Source: Rhizobium sp. 18055
GTDB taxonomy: Bacteria > Pseudomonadota > Alphaproteobacteria > Rhizobiales > Rhizobiaceae
DNA length: 33,148 bases
Assembly: GCF_902706285.1 (NCBI RefSeq)
Contig: NZ_CACSKD010000026.1
Coordinates: forward strand, 1 to 33,148
Direction: 5' to 3'
The notes beneath the pieces were generated by a model that had not been told where the DNA came from, did no database searches, and was given only the letters and a program-made list of their open reading frames with translations. The position numbers were made by a program, and so were the translations under genes. Shown here piece after piece: positions 1-7,602 of this stretch. Numbering within the stretch: position 1 is the stretch's first letter; each line of letters opens with the position of its first letter.

Positions 1-442
1 GTCGTTTGGCGCGTTGGTGAAGGTCGATGTCCTGGAGACGAGTTTCGATCGTCCGCCGATGTGGCGGCTTCAGCCCCGCCGAGAGGCAGCTCGTTCGGAT
101 TTCGCGAACCAATTGAGAGATGCCTGGTCGGTTTTTTGTCAGATGATACCGATTTATCGTGGCGCGGATGATTTCTTCCCGGCCTTCGTCGAGCACCCGT
201 CGGCCGTCAGGCCGGCCAGGTTTGCGCTCCACGAGCGACATTACCGTTCCTCCAGCTCGAAATAGCTTGGTAAGACGGAATGCAGTTGCCCGACTGACTT
301 CGAGTTCGGCAGCCAGAAGCGTCATATCCCCGGCTGCAACCTTGCCTGATCGACGTATCAAAAATCCTCGGATGGCCTCGGCTCGTCGACACGCCTCATC
401 CCAAAGCGCTTCGTCAACCTCATCAGGGAATGGATCAGTCAT
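1..442 (-). CDS. TniA/Tn552-type transposase, N-terminal part (runs off the left edge)
   Basis: Reading the minus strand from an ATG at 442 gives 147 codons without a stop to the window edge, so the 3' end is missing. The N-terminal region holds a helix-turn-helix-like stretch (LAAELEVSRATAFRLTKLF, about residues 46-64) followed by a basic linker (ERKPGRPDGRR). This layout is usual for the DNA-binding region before the DDE integrase core of Mu/TniA/Tn552-family transposases. The DDE residues themselves lie outside the window. The gene points away from a set of short repeats at 473-590, which fits a transposase next to its own terminal binding sites. The family call rests on layout and the terminal sequence, not on the catalytic core. 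Confidence 0.7.
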   Translation of the reverse strand, partial: MTDPFPDEVDEALWDEACRRAEAIRGFLIRRSGKVAAGDMTLLAAELEVSRATAFRLTKLFRAGGTVMSLVERKPGRPDGRRVLDEGREEIIRATINRYHLTKNRPGISQLVREIRTSCLSAGLKPPHRRTIETRLQDIDLHQRAKR

Positions 443-472
443 GCAGAAACACCGTCGATTGCGTCGAAGAAT

Positions 473-590
473 GAATCTCACATTAAGTGCCAAAATCCAA
501 GATGGAATCTCAAGTTAAGTGCCAAGTCTCAAATTAAGTGCCAGGCTATCTTGTTGAAACTGTTAGGGGCGGAATCTTACGGTTAAATGC
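473..590. repeat. Four transposase-binding-type direct repeats
   Basis: Related 18-19 bp units occur at 473-490, 505-522, 524-541 and 572-590. They follow the pattern GAATCTCAnnTTAAGTGC. The outermost copy, nearest the element tip, is the most divergent (GAATCTTACGGTTAAATGC). Arrays of short direct repeats inside the ends are known for Tn7, Tn5053 and Tn552 elements, where TniA/TnsB-type transposases bind. Confidence 0.75.
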
Positions 591-599
591 AAAACGACA

Positions 600-935
600 G
601 TCGAACTCAATGCGCGCATCGTCGAGCGGCTACAGTTCCTGCATCATCAACGAACCGCAGCGGCCTTGCAGGACATCAGGGTCGGAAGCGGCGTGACCTT
701 CGAAGGGCCGGGCGGGGTGATGATCCGGGGCATCGTCATTCGCCGCAACAAGAAGACGGTGACGGTGCATACCGATGACGAGCGGCAGTGGAATGTGTCG
801 CCGACGCTGGTGAAGCTTACCGGTTCCCATGTACTCGATAGGCTGGATGATGTCATGACGGGCAAGGCCAAGTCAGACGGGGATACGAGCACGTCGGATA
901 AGATCGTTGCCTTCCCCAAGCCTGATCGCCGTTGA
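600..935 (+). pseudogene. 3' remnant of a gene interrupted by the transposon (SH3/KOW-like C-terminus)
   Basis: The frame is open from the transposon tip and ends with TGA at 933-935, giving about 111 residues. Only a TTG at 666 could start it internally, and coding-like sequence continues upstream of that (ARIVERLQFLHH). The middle has a small beta-barrel-like stretch (GVTFEGPGG, RGIVIRRNKKTVTV, WNVSP) such as ends some SprT-like or KOW-type proteins. I cannot name the family firmly. The 5' half should lie on the far side of the transposon. Confidence 0.55.
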
Positions 936-940
936 TGGCT

Positions 941-2614
941 TCAGGTTCTGGCGGCGACCATCGTGGCCAGCGGGGGAACGGCCCGCTCGGGCATTCCCAT
1001 GCCCAGCCAATCGCCAAGATAGTACCAGAACGACAGACCGAGCTTCTGGCAGGTCTTCATCAACCCGAGCATGCTGTCGCGTGCCTGCCGGCCATTGCGG
1101 CTGACCGTGCCGCCCGAGATCTTTCGCTTGATGACGAACCCGCGCAGATCTCTTTCCGAAGCGTTCGTATTCAGCGGCGTTTCAGGTCGCTCGAGAACGC
1201 GCAGCAGCTCGGCCTTGCGGCGTTTCAGGCGAACCAGCAGCTTGTCGAGATCGCCATATCCGGTGCGGATAGAAAATATCCGATCGAACCTGACCCCCAG
1301 ACCGTTGGCTGCACGCCGACTGGGTCTTCGCTGGTAGTCTTTCAGAAGCTTGTAAAAGAGCCAGATCAGTTCGCGCGCAGTCTCGACATGCTTCACTTGG
1401 CCCGGCGTCGCCGGCATCAACTTGTGCAGCAATCGCTCTGCGTGGACCCAACACAGGGCATGGATACCGACCCGAAACTGGCCGGCATCGTCGGAGACGA
1501 TCACCGCATTGCCGACCAGACCATGATGGCGGATGGCACCCCAGATGCCGGCCTCGGCAAACGGGCGGATGATGTCCCTGTCGAAGATGTCGATGCCATG
1601 TTCAGCAAGATGGCCAAGAAACGGAACCTGATTGGCAAACCGCCGCGGCTCGCGGGTGTTCAAACGCGCCAGAAGGGCGGGGTCCACCTGCCGGTCTTCC
1701 AGAAGGGCGAAGGCGGCATCGTTGAGCACGTAGTCCTGATAGTTGCCGCGCAGCAGAGCCAGGAAGTTCAGCCGCGACTTCGATGGCGCGGTGCGAAAGG
1801 CGCTGAAATGCTCGCTTCCGATATGCGTCGTATGAAAATTGCGGTTGGCATGGCGGGCACCGGTGTCGTCAACGGTCACGTAGGGGGCCGAGACCAGGCC
1901 GGCATGCAGCACGGCAGCATCCTCGGTATGAAAGCCATCCAACCCTTGCGTCAAAAACCGGATGACTTGGCGTTTGGAAATCTCGACACCGATATCGTTG
2001 AGCAGGGTCGTCAGTCTCTGTGTCGTGACCTGCCCGTGGCTGTGCAGCATCAGGCAGAAGCGCCGCAGGTTGGGCCCAAAGCCACCCTGGATTCCTGCCG
2101 GCAGCGGTGCGGTGATCGTTCGCCCATCCGGTGTCAGCCAGCATTCGCGGCGATAGCGCACCACGTCGGCCCGCACGACCAGATCCCGCACCAGGCAATC
2201 CTTGTAGCCTTTGAAGCGCGATCCAGGTGGAACGCTGGCGGCCAGCACCTCTTCGCGCGTGACGCTTCCCTTATCGCCCTTCGCCCCGCGGCGACGCGCA
2301 GACTTCGCTTTGCCAGCATCCGTCTTGTCGCTCGCTGCCTGTTCCATGCCCGAAGGCCTGAACGGTGGGCGTGGCGGCAGGTTCTTCAGCCGGGCAATCT
2401 CGTCGCGCAGAAGCTGGTTGTCGACTTTCAGTCGGGTGTTTTCGATCCTGAGTTGGTCGTTCTCGTCGCGAAGCCTTTGGTTTTCGGCCTCGAGTTTTTC
2501 GATCCGGGTGTCTGCCCCATCGGCCCGCTTCACCAAACCCGTCACAAATTCCCGCAGCGCCTTCAGCGACAGCGTATCGGCATGCTCGGCCATGGGCAGG
2601 CGGCGCTTCGTCAT
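941..2614 (-). CDS. IS66-like transposase, 557 aa
   Basis: This full-length frame encodes a DDE transposase. An N-terminal leucine-zipper-like coiled coil (about residues 30-78, repeated EN/RLRxEN) is followed by a proline/lysine linker. The catalytic core has a first Asp in VTVDDTGA, a second in IVSDDAGQF and the Glu in NTNASERDLRGFVIKRK. The ASERDLR context with the following FVIKRKISGG closely recalls IS66 TnpC proteins. The usual IS66 TnpA and TnpB partner genes are not seen on either side, and the zinc-finger Cys cluster of classical TnpC is absent, so this is a single-ORF IS66-like branch. I could not define the inverted repeats. The long plus-strand frame over the same DNA is a shadow. 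Confidence 0.75.
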   Translation of the reverse strand: MTKRRLPMAEHADTLSLKALREFVTGLVKRADGADTRIEKLEAENQRLRDENDQLRIENTRLKVDNQLLRDEIARLKNLPPRPPFRPSGMEQAASDKTDAGKAKSARRRGAKGDKGSVTREEVLAASVPPGSRFKGYKDCLVRDLVVRADVVRYRRECWLTPDGRTITAPLPAGIQGGFGPNLRRFCLMLHSHGQVTTQRLTTLLNDIGVEISKRQVIRFLTQGLDGFHTEDAAVLHAGLVSAPYVTVDDTGARHANRNFHTTHIGSEHFSAFRTAPSKSRLNFLALLRGNYQDYVLNDAAFALLEDRQVDPALLARLNTREPRRFANQVPFLGHLAEHGIDIFDRDIIRPFAEAGIWGAIRHHGLVGNAVIVSDDAGQFRVGIHALCWVHAERLLHKLMPATPGQVKHVETARELIWLFYKLLKDYQRRPSRRAANGLGVRFDRIFSIRTGYGDLDKLLVRLKRRKAELLRVLERPETPLNTNASERDLRGFVIKRKISGGTVSRNGRQARDSMLGLMKTCQKLGLSFWYYLGDWLGMGMPERAVPPLATMVAART

Positions 2615-2655
2615 GAAAGAAGAATCTCATGATTTGCAGAAAACGGGAATCCCTG

Positions 2656-3759
2656 ATGCCACCGGATTTGCTCCAGTTACTGCTGAAGCCCCTCACCGAG
2701 GCGACAGCCGCCTTATGCCGCCTTGACGAGCGCATCGCCCGCTCGTCGGTCGGCGCCGGCGTCCTCGAGCGCCAGAATTTTGCCGACGCCTGCGCCTCGC
2801 TGTGGCTCGACGGCGAGCTCGTACATATCGAAGACTTTGTGCTCCACGACGCCGGCCAGGACGTCCGCGCCCCAACCCACGAATTGACCATCGCCCGCGA
2901 CGTGTTGCGCAGCCGACGGCGCATCGCCAGCCAGCCGCCGGCCTGGGCCCTCAGTCCCGACGGCCTGCGCACCCTTCGGAGGGCACCAGCTGGGCCTGGG
3001 CCCGGACCATCATTGGGAGACGACGGCGGGAGTGGGCCTGATGAGATTGATGGCGAACCGCCCGGGGGAGGGGAGGGAGAGAGTGTGGGCGACGCGAGCG
3101 AGTTGGATTCTGAGTTTGCCGCGATCGACGCTGTGCTCGCCCGCTCCAACGCCGCGATCGAACAAGCAAGACGCCCCGGCCGTGCCGGCGCGGGCGGTCG
3201 GGACGCTGACACCAAGGCACTGGTTTACGATCTCGACTGGGACGAGGATGCTCGGCTCGAGGAGTGGCGCGACGTCCTGAGGCAGGCTCAAGACTTGCCG
3301 GCGCTGCTGCAGGCGATCGTCGCCCTCGATGCCTGGAACGAATTGTCCGTCCTGCAGCACGCCCCTTGGCTTGGCCGGCTGTTGTGCGCTTCAATCGTTC
3401 GGGAAGCCGGCATTACCACCGGCGCCCATCTCGCCGCCATCAATCTTGGCCTGAAAACCATCCCGGTCGATCGACTCGCAATCGCCCAGGGCTTGCTGGC
3501 GGCCGCCGAGCTCGGCTTGAAGGAGCACGACCGGCTGGCGCTGGCCCGCACGGTGATGGAGCGGAAGGTGTCGGGACGGCGGACGTCGTCGAGGTTGCCG
3601 GATCTCATTGAACTGGTCATGGCGAAGCCATTGGTTTCGGCCGGCATGATGGCCGAGACGCTCGGCGTTACCCAGCAGGCGGCGCGGCGGATCGTCGTGG
3701 AGCTCGGCTTGCGCGAGATGACGGGGAGGGGGAGGTTTCGGGCGTGGGGGATAATGTAA
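2656..3759 (+). CDS. DUF1612/HTH protein of the RHE_PE00001 family
   Basis: The 367-residue protein has an N-terminal alpha-helical region (ARLDERIARS-like and FADACASLWLDGELVHIEDF), a low-complexity Gly/Pro/Asp/Glu linker near residues 115-150, and a C-terminal winged-helix/HTH region (SAGMMAETLGVTQQAARRI). This matches a family common on rhizobial plasmids, usually described as DUF1612 plus helix-turn-helix. Its role is not known; the C-terminus predicts DNA binding. The ATG at 2656 is chosen over 2629 because the family usually starts close to this point and GGGA precedes it. It is divergent from the IS66-like transposase, 41 bp from its start, and may share its promoter region. Confidence 0.75.
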   Translation: MPPDLLQLLLKPLTEATAALCRLDERIARSSVGAGVLERQNFADACASLWLDGELVHIEDFVLHDAGQDVRAPTHELTIARDVLRSRRRIASQPPAWALSPDGLRTLRRAPAGPGPGPSLGDDGGSGPDEIDGEPPGGGEGESVGDASELDSEFAAIDAVLARSNAAIEQARRPGRAGAGGRDADTKALVYDLDWDEDARLEEWRDVLRQAQDLPALLQAIVALDAWNELSVLQHAPWLGRLLCASIVREAGITTGAHLAAINLGLKTIPVDRLAIAQGLLAAAELGLKEHDRLALARTVMERKVSGRRTSSRLPDLIELVMAKPLVSAGMMAETLGVTQQAARRIVVELGLREMTGRGRFRAWGIM

Positions 3760-3868
3760 GAGCTTATCCAACATACACCACGTTATCCTGCGGCGGGACA
3801 GAATTGCCGGTTTCGGATTTTCTATTTTTTCGCTAAGAGCAGCAGTCAGTCAAAAACAGGTAGTGGGT

Positions 3869-5239
3869 ATGGCTCTGCATAAGGACGAGGTCCTGAATTC
3901 TCTCGCGGTAACCGCAAACGTGGCGCAGTTCGTCAGTTTTCGGCCCTCAGCAAAGGGCACAGTATCGCAGAGTTATTGCAGGGTCGCGGGATATCCAGAG
4001 AATTACCGGTTTGGTGGTGTCGAGGAAGCGATCGCCGCTTTGTTGGCGGCTAGCGCCGACCGAATGGTGAACGTAAGAAGCTACGAGCCCAGCAGTCCAC
4101 GAAGCCGCGAGTTTGTCTACGGACTTGATAAAGTTGACGCTGTCCTTGAAACGATTGCCCGACTATCGAACGAAAATTTGCACCTGATCGTGAACGAAAC
4201 GATCGATATCCATGATGGGGGTGTCTCGGGGGTTCTTCAGGGGCAATTGATCGAGTTCGCCCCGGACGACACTCCGCGGTGTGTTGAGAAGCCTGGCATT
4301 GCCTCGCTTCCGACGCATATGGGTGATCGCATACTACATACAGTCTACGGATTCTCTCCTGATCTCAATTTTCCGGCGAACGCACGGGTGGAGTTCAGTA
4401 TTCATCCTAAGGTGAGAGGGTATCACCAACGGCACACAATCGTCTGGGAGTTTGAGCCGGATGTGTCGGACTTTCTGCCCGCTGCAGTCCACTGGCCAAA
4501 CCGTTTTAGCCAACATTTGGGCGATAAAGTCTACGGTCTTCTCATCGCCGACTGCTTGGGCCTCCCCGTTCCGAAAACTACGGTCATTGCACGACGGACA
4601 GCTCCCTTCACCTTCGGCCGTGAGACAGGTTCCGCAGAGGTTTGGACGAGGACGTCTCCGCGCGAACCTCAGCCTGGACTTTACACGACGGTGAAAGGTT
4701 GGATTGATCCATTTGCGCTCCTTGGGAAAGAGGATCCTGATGGTCAGAACCTGCGTTCGGTACTGTGCCAAGCCGCCGTCCGAGCAAAGTTCTCGGGTGC
4801 TGCTGTGGCAGGCCCAAGAGGGAATGTCATTGTAGAGGGACGGCGTGGCGAGGGCGATCTATTCATGCTCGGCCATCAAGCGCCGGAACACCTCCCATCG
4901 TTTGTCCTCGAGAATGTTCAAGCGACATACAAGGTATTGTCGAACCGCCTTGGTCCAGTTCGCTTTGAATGGGTGCATGACGGAGACATCGTTTGGATTG
5001 TACAGCTCCATTGTGGAGCAACGGGCTCCGAGGCTGATGTGGTCGTTCCCGGAGAGGCCGCGTCCTGGGTTGAATTCGATTTGTCCGAAGGACTTGACGT
5101 CCTTCGGAGAATTCTCACGTCAGTAGGCGATGATCAGGGACTCCTGATCATCGGGGAGGTGGGTCTGACTAGCCACGTTGCAGATTTGCTTCGGAAGGCG
5201 AAGCGTCCGGCACGTCTCAAAGCGAAGCCGATCGGTTAG
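3869..5239 (+). CDS. PEP synthase/PPDK N-domain-like protein, 456 aa
   Basis: I do not recognise a named family. The C-terminal third contains VRFEWVHDGDIVWIVQ (about residues 363-378). This closely resembles the ATP-grasp stretch of PEP synthase and pyruvate phosphate dikinase in which an E-W strand is followed by an I-V-Q end. Upstream, KVYGLLIADCLGLPVPKTTVI resembles the region where such kinases choose a nucleotide-binding lobe. No swivelling His domain or PEP-binding barrel is present, so a full PEP synthase is excluded. The start at ATG 3869 has AGG eight bases upstream; a GTG at 3863 is the alternative. Its stop codon overlaps that of the convergent gene at 5236, which suggests a compact cassette. 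Composition is less GC-rich than in the gene before it. Confidence 0.5.
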   Translation: MALHKDEVLNSLAVTANVAQFVSFRPSAKGTVSQSYCRVAGYPENYRFGGVEEAIAALLAASADRMVNVRSYEPSSPRSREFVYGLDKVDAVLETIARLSNENLHLIVNETIDIHDGGVSGVLQGQLIEFAPDDTPRCVEKPGIASLPTHMGDRILHTVYGFSPDLNFPANARVEFSIHPKVRGYHQRHTIVWEFEPDVSDFLPAAVHWPNRFSQHLGDKVYGLLIADCLGLPVPKTTVIARRTAPFTFGRETGSAEVWTRTSPREPQPGLYTTVKGWIDPFALLGKEDPDGQNLRSVLCQAAVRAKFSGAAVAGPRGNVIVEGRRGEGDLFMLGHQAPEHLPSFVLENVQATYKVLSNRLGPVRFEWVHDGDIVWIVQLHCGATGSEADVVVPGEAASWVEFDLSEGLDVLRRILTSVGDDQGLLIIGEVGLTSHVADLLRKAKRPARLKAKPIG

Positions 5240-5928
5240 GGGCGATCATCCACTGTCGACCGGTCGCTTCTCCATACTTCGTCAAGGATCTTGTCGCCGG
5301 CCACTCGATGGACGGCAAGAACGTATTTTGCAACGTCAGGGACCGAATGGTCGACGACAAGCTCAACAACGTTGTCCTCCTTTCGGCGAGACTTCGAGCG
5401 TTGTTCGTAGGGGAAATCACCCATTCGCTTGAATGTCTGGAGCCCTCTAGGCTGAGGGTTGAACAACGTTGATCCGCTATTCAACGTGCTCAGCCAGATC
5501 CTATCCTTGTGTGCCGCGATCAACTGAGCTGAATCAATTGTCAGAACCGTTTGTGGCTGGTCCCGATAAGCTTTTGCCTTCAGCAGCCGCCAAATCCGGG
5601 AGGCTGACAGCCAAAAGAAACTCCGCGAGTTGAGGATCTCGTACCACTCTCTGGGGGTCAGCCCATCTTCTAAGCATCGCGCCAAAAGGTGATCACGCAT
5701 TGGTTTTTGATCGCGAATGACCGCGCCCGGCAAAGCTTCGCGGACCAACGCTACAGATTCAGGTCGGCGCTCGGATTCCAAAGCAAACCGATCTTTTCCC
5801 GTGACTTTGTAAAGATCGAGCAATGCGGTTGCGCTCAACAAACCATGCTGCTGTATGGCAGGCCAGGCTCCGTCATGAGCCATGTGATAGAGCCGCGGGT
5901 AGTGCGCGATCAATTCATCTTCAGTCAT
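5236..5928 (-). CDS. DUF7002 family protein, 230 aa
   Basis: The N-terminus reads LYHMAHDGAWPAIQQHGLLS, followed by TALLDLY; the middle contains IRDQKPM, EWYEILNSRSFFWLS and STLNSGSTLFNP. This pattern matches my memory of the DUF7002 family. The YHM...GLLS opening also resembles that of ADP-ribosyltransferase-fold proteins such as DarT, so an NAD-dependent transfer activity is possible but unproven. The start ATG shares its A with the TAA stop of the kinase-PurZ gene (TAATG), a sign of translational coupling, so the two should be co-transcribed. At the 3' end its stop codon overlaps the convergent gene's stop. Confidence 0.6.
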   Translation of the reverse strand: MTEDELIAHYPRLYHMAHDGAWPAIQQHGLLSATALLDLYKVTGKDRFALESERRPESVALVREALPGAVIRDQKPMRDHLLARCLEDGLTPREWYEILNSRSFFWLSASRIWRLLKAKAYRDQPQTVLTIDSAQLIAAHKDRIWLSTLNSGSTLFNPQPRGLQTFKRMGDFPYEQRSKSRRKEDNVVELVVDHSVPDVAKYVLAVHRVAGDKILDEVWRSDRSTVDDRP

Positions 5929-7526
5929 TACCAGTTCCTTTGGTCAATTAGTCCGGCGCGTCCCCATCCTTTCGAGACAAGAGAGACCGGTATTCCACAG
6001 ACACGCTCGATATCTTTGATGAAATTCTGCGAGATTGAGTTCAACTGATCAAACGCCTCGGCCTCTTCGTTATCCGTGCCGAGGTAATCGACAAAGGTCA
6101 AAGCGATATCGGTCGCCCCGTTCCAATATGTTGAACGCCGGATTTGCTCCCAGTCGAATTCAGCCATTCTGCGCGTTGTTCCAGACACGCTCCCGATTTC
6201 GGTTTTGCTGATTCGTTCCAGCGGAAGTCCGGACCGACGCGCAATTTCCGGGAAACTTACTTCTACACCCATGGGTCCGGAGGTGCCGCCAACTCGGATA
6301 GGGTACGTTCTCGCAACGACGACGACTTTCCTCAGCCGCGTGTATGGGATGCCAGCATCGGAGAGGCAGCCAGCCGCCGACGTCTCCCGCGAGGTCACGT
6401 AGGGATACGATCCGTGGTGAATACTAAGGTCCGTGCCTTGGGTGCCCTCCAGCATAACCTTTTTCCCTGCCGAAAGCGCGAGTTCGATCTTGTCGCGGAC
6501 CTCACCGATGTATTCCCTTAATTCGGGGATGTCGCGCGCCAACCTTACTTTCGGCAACCATTCCAGATCACCGTCCCGGCCCATGATCTTACGAGCTGCG
6601 GCAACTCCAACGCCCTGCTTGGTGGACGAGATCCCTCCAAGTACCTTTTCCTCAAGGCGGATATCATCGGACTCGATAATCATTGCCTGCGCATCGATCA
6701 CCATGCCCTTTTCTTTTAGCCATGGATGAGCATCCAATTCTTTGAAGAGCTGCGTCAGGGAAATAGTGGATCCAGCGGCAATGAAAATTTCCGCGTTTTG
6801 GTTTGATCCTGTCCCTGAGGGAAGTTGGCGGTAGGTGTACTCCGGATCCTGAACTTTGTGGCCTGCGTTCGGTCCACCCACTCTCACGAGAACGTCGTAT
6901 TCCTTGGCCAGCAAAGCGCAGATGTTCCCTTTACCCTCGCTGCCCCACTGGCCGCCGACGAAAAGATCGACGTAAGACAATGGATTGTCGATTGATAAGC
7001 GGCCGCTCAAGGCATACGTCACGCATGACTTCACGTCTGATTTTTCGGTGGCCACAACGACATCGGCTATCGATGCTAAGAGTTCCACCTCCGCTTCCGT
7101 CTGATCGGTTTTTGCTTCGCTGTAGCTAGCTGCCTCGCGCAAGTGCGCCGGCCGTGCGTTAAACCGCGCCTCGAGAATATCCTGCGGGGCGGTTAGATGT
7201 ATGTGATGAACGTTTTCCCGGCCAAAACGTTCTCTGAGGAACTCGACTTGCCCGGGAATCCGGGCTGAATCGATAAGAAGGTACTTCTTACCTGGAGGAA
7301 TGGAAGCCTGTGAAGCTGCTTCGGCCACCCAAGCGCCACCAGTTTCGCGATCTAACTCTGCCCCGGCGTCCTGAAGCGGTTTACGTTCATTCGGAACTTG
7401 CTTAACTTTGAGGATGTATTTTCGCGTGGAAACCTTTTCGCACGGGTAGCGCCGCATCAACTCATCTGAGAATGCTGTCTTGCCCACGGCAATAGAGCCG
7501 GAAAGGACGATTATCTGTTTCAACAC
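5928..7526 (-). CDS. Nucleotide kinase fused to a PurZ-like adenylosuccinate synthetase, 532 aa
   Basis: Residues 1 to about 175 form a P-loop kinase domain: Walker A GSIAVGKT at 10-17 and a LID-like Arg-rich stretch near 120-130, as in deoxynucleotide or dephospho-CoA kinases. From about residue 185 the protein is an adenylosuccinate synthetase homologue: GGQWGSEGKGN (191-201), GGPNAGH (217-223), LPSGTGSN, EGTQGTDLSIHHG and YPYVTS. In PurA the motif is GDEGKGK with a catalytic Asp13; here that Asp is Ser196. Phage PurZ enzymes, which act on dGMP towards 2-aminoadenine nucleotides, carry this replacement. The PurA His41 equivalent is kept (His223). The start is GTG 7526, or TTG 7523 with better spacing to AGGAG. 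Substrate (dGMP, GMP, IMP or other) is inference. It forms an operon with the DUF7002 gene and is divergent from the HD hydrolase. Confidence 0.8.
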   Translation of the reverse strand: MLKQIIVLSGSIAVGKTAFSDELMRRYPCEKVSTRKYILKVKQVPNERKPLQDAGAELDRETGGAWVAEAASQASIPPGKKYLLIDSARIPGQVEFLRERFGRENVHHIHLTAPQDILEARFNARPAHLREAASYSEAKTDQTEAEVELLASIADVVVATEKSDVKSCVTYALSGRLSIDNPLSYVDLFVGGQWGSEGKGNICALLAKEYDVLVRVGGPNAGHKVQDPEYTYRQLPSGTGSNQNAEIFIAAGSTISLTQLFKELDAHPWLKEKGMVIDAQAMIIESDDIRLEEKVLGGISSTKQGVGVAAARKIMGRDGDLEWLPKVRLARDIPELREYIGEVRDKIELALSAGKKVMLEGTQGTDLSIHHGSYPYVTSRETSAAGCLSDAGIPYTRLRKVVVVARTYPIRVGGTSGPMGVEVSFPEIARRSGLPLERISKTEIGSVSGTTRRMAEFDWEQIRRSTYWNGATDIALTFVDYLGTDNEEAEAFDQLNSISQNFIKDIERVCGIPVSLVSKGWGRAGLIDQRNW

Positions 7527-7578
7527 TTGCTCCTACCCAAATAGTGCTTAACAATCGCTCATAGGTAGCAGTGTTGAA
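7519..7578. promoter_or_regulatory. Inverted repeat in the divergent kinase-PurZ / HD-hydrolase promoter
   Basis: TTCAACACT at 7519-7527 is mirrored exactly by AGTGTTGAA at 7570-7578. The symmetry extends inwards imperfectly (TGCTCCTACC against GGTAGCA). The left arm covers the start codon of the kinase-PurZ gene; the right arm lies about 25 bases before the hydrolase start. A shared operator or a control of translation start is possible. No regulator gene is evident beside it. Confidence 0.45.
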
Positions 7579-7602
7579 CTGATTCGCTCAAGAGAGATGA
7601 CG

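Larger units (their letters stand above)
1..599. mobile_element. One end of a Tn552/Tn5053-like transposon
   Basis: The right boundary is inferred at 599, where the minus strand begins TGTCGTTTTGC. TGTC followed by TTTT is like the TGTCATTTTC ends of Tn5053/Tn552 elements. Four related repeats lie inside this end, followed by the outward-pointing transposase gene. The other end lies beyond the window. The reading frame at 600-935 begins exactly at this boundary, which supports insertion into a gene. Confidence 0.6.

Noticed and set aside
932..2632. 566-codon plus-strand open frame
   Set aside because: It is the antisense shadow of the IS66-like transposase, which has clear catalytic motifs on the minus strand; the plus frame shows none.
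3869..5239. Full PEP synthase or pyruvate phosphate dikinase
   Set aside because: Only an ATP-grasp-like end is visible; the phosphohistidine and PEP-binding domains are absent and the length is about half.
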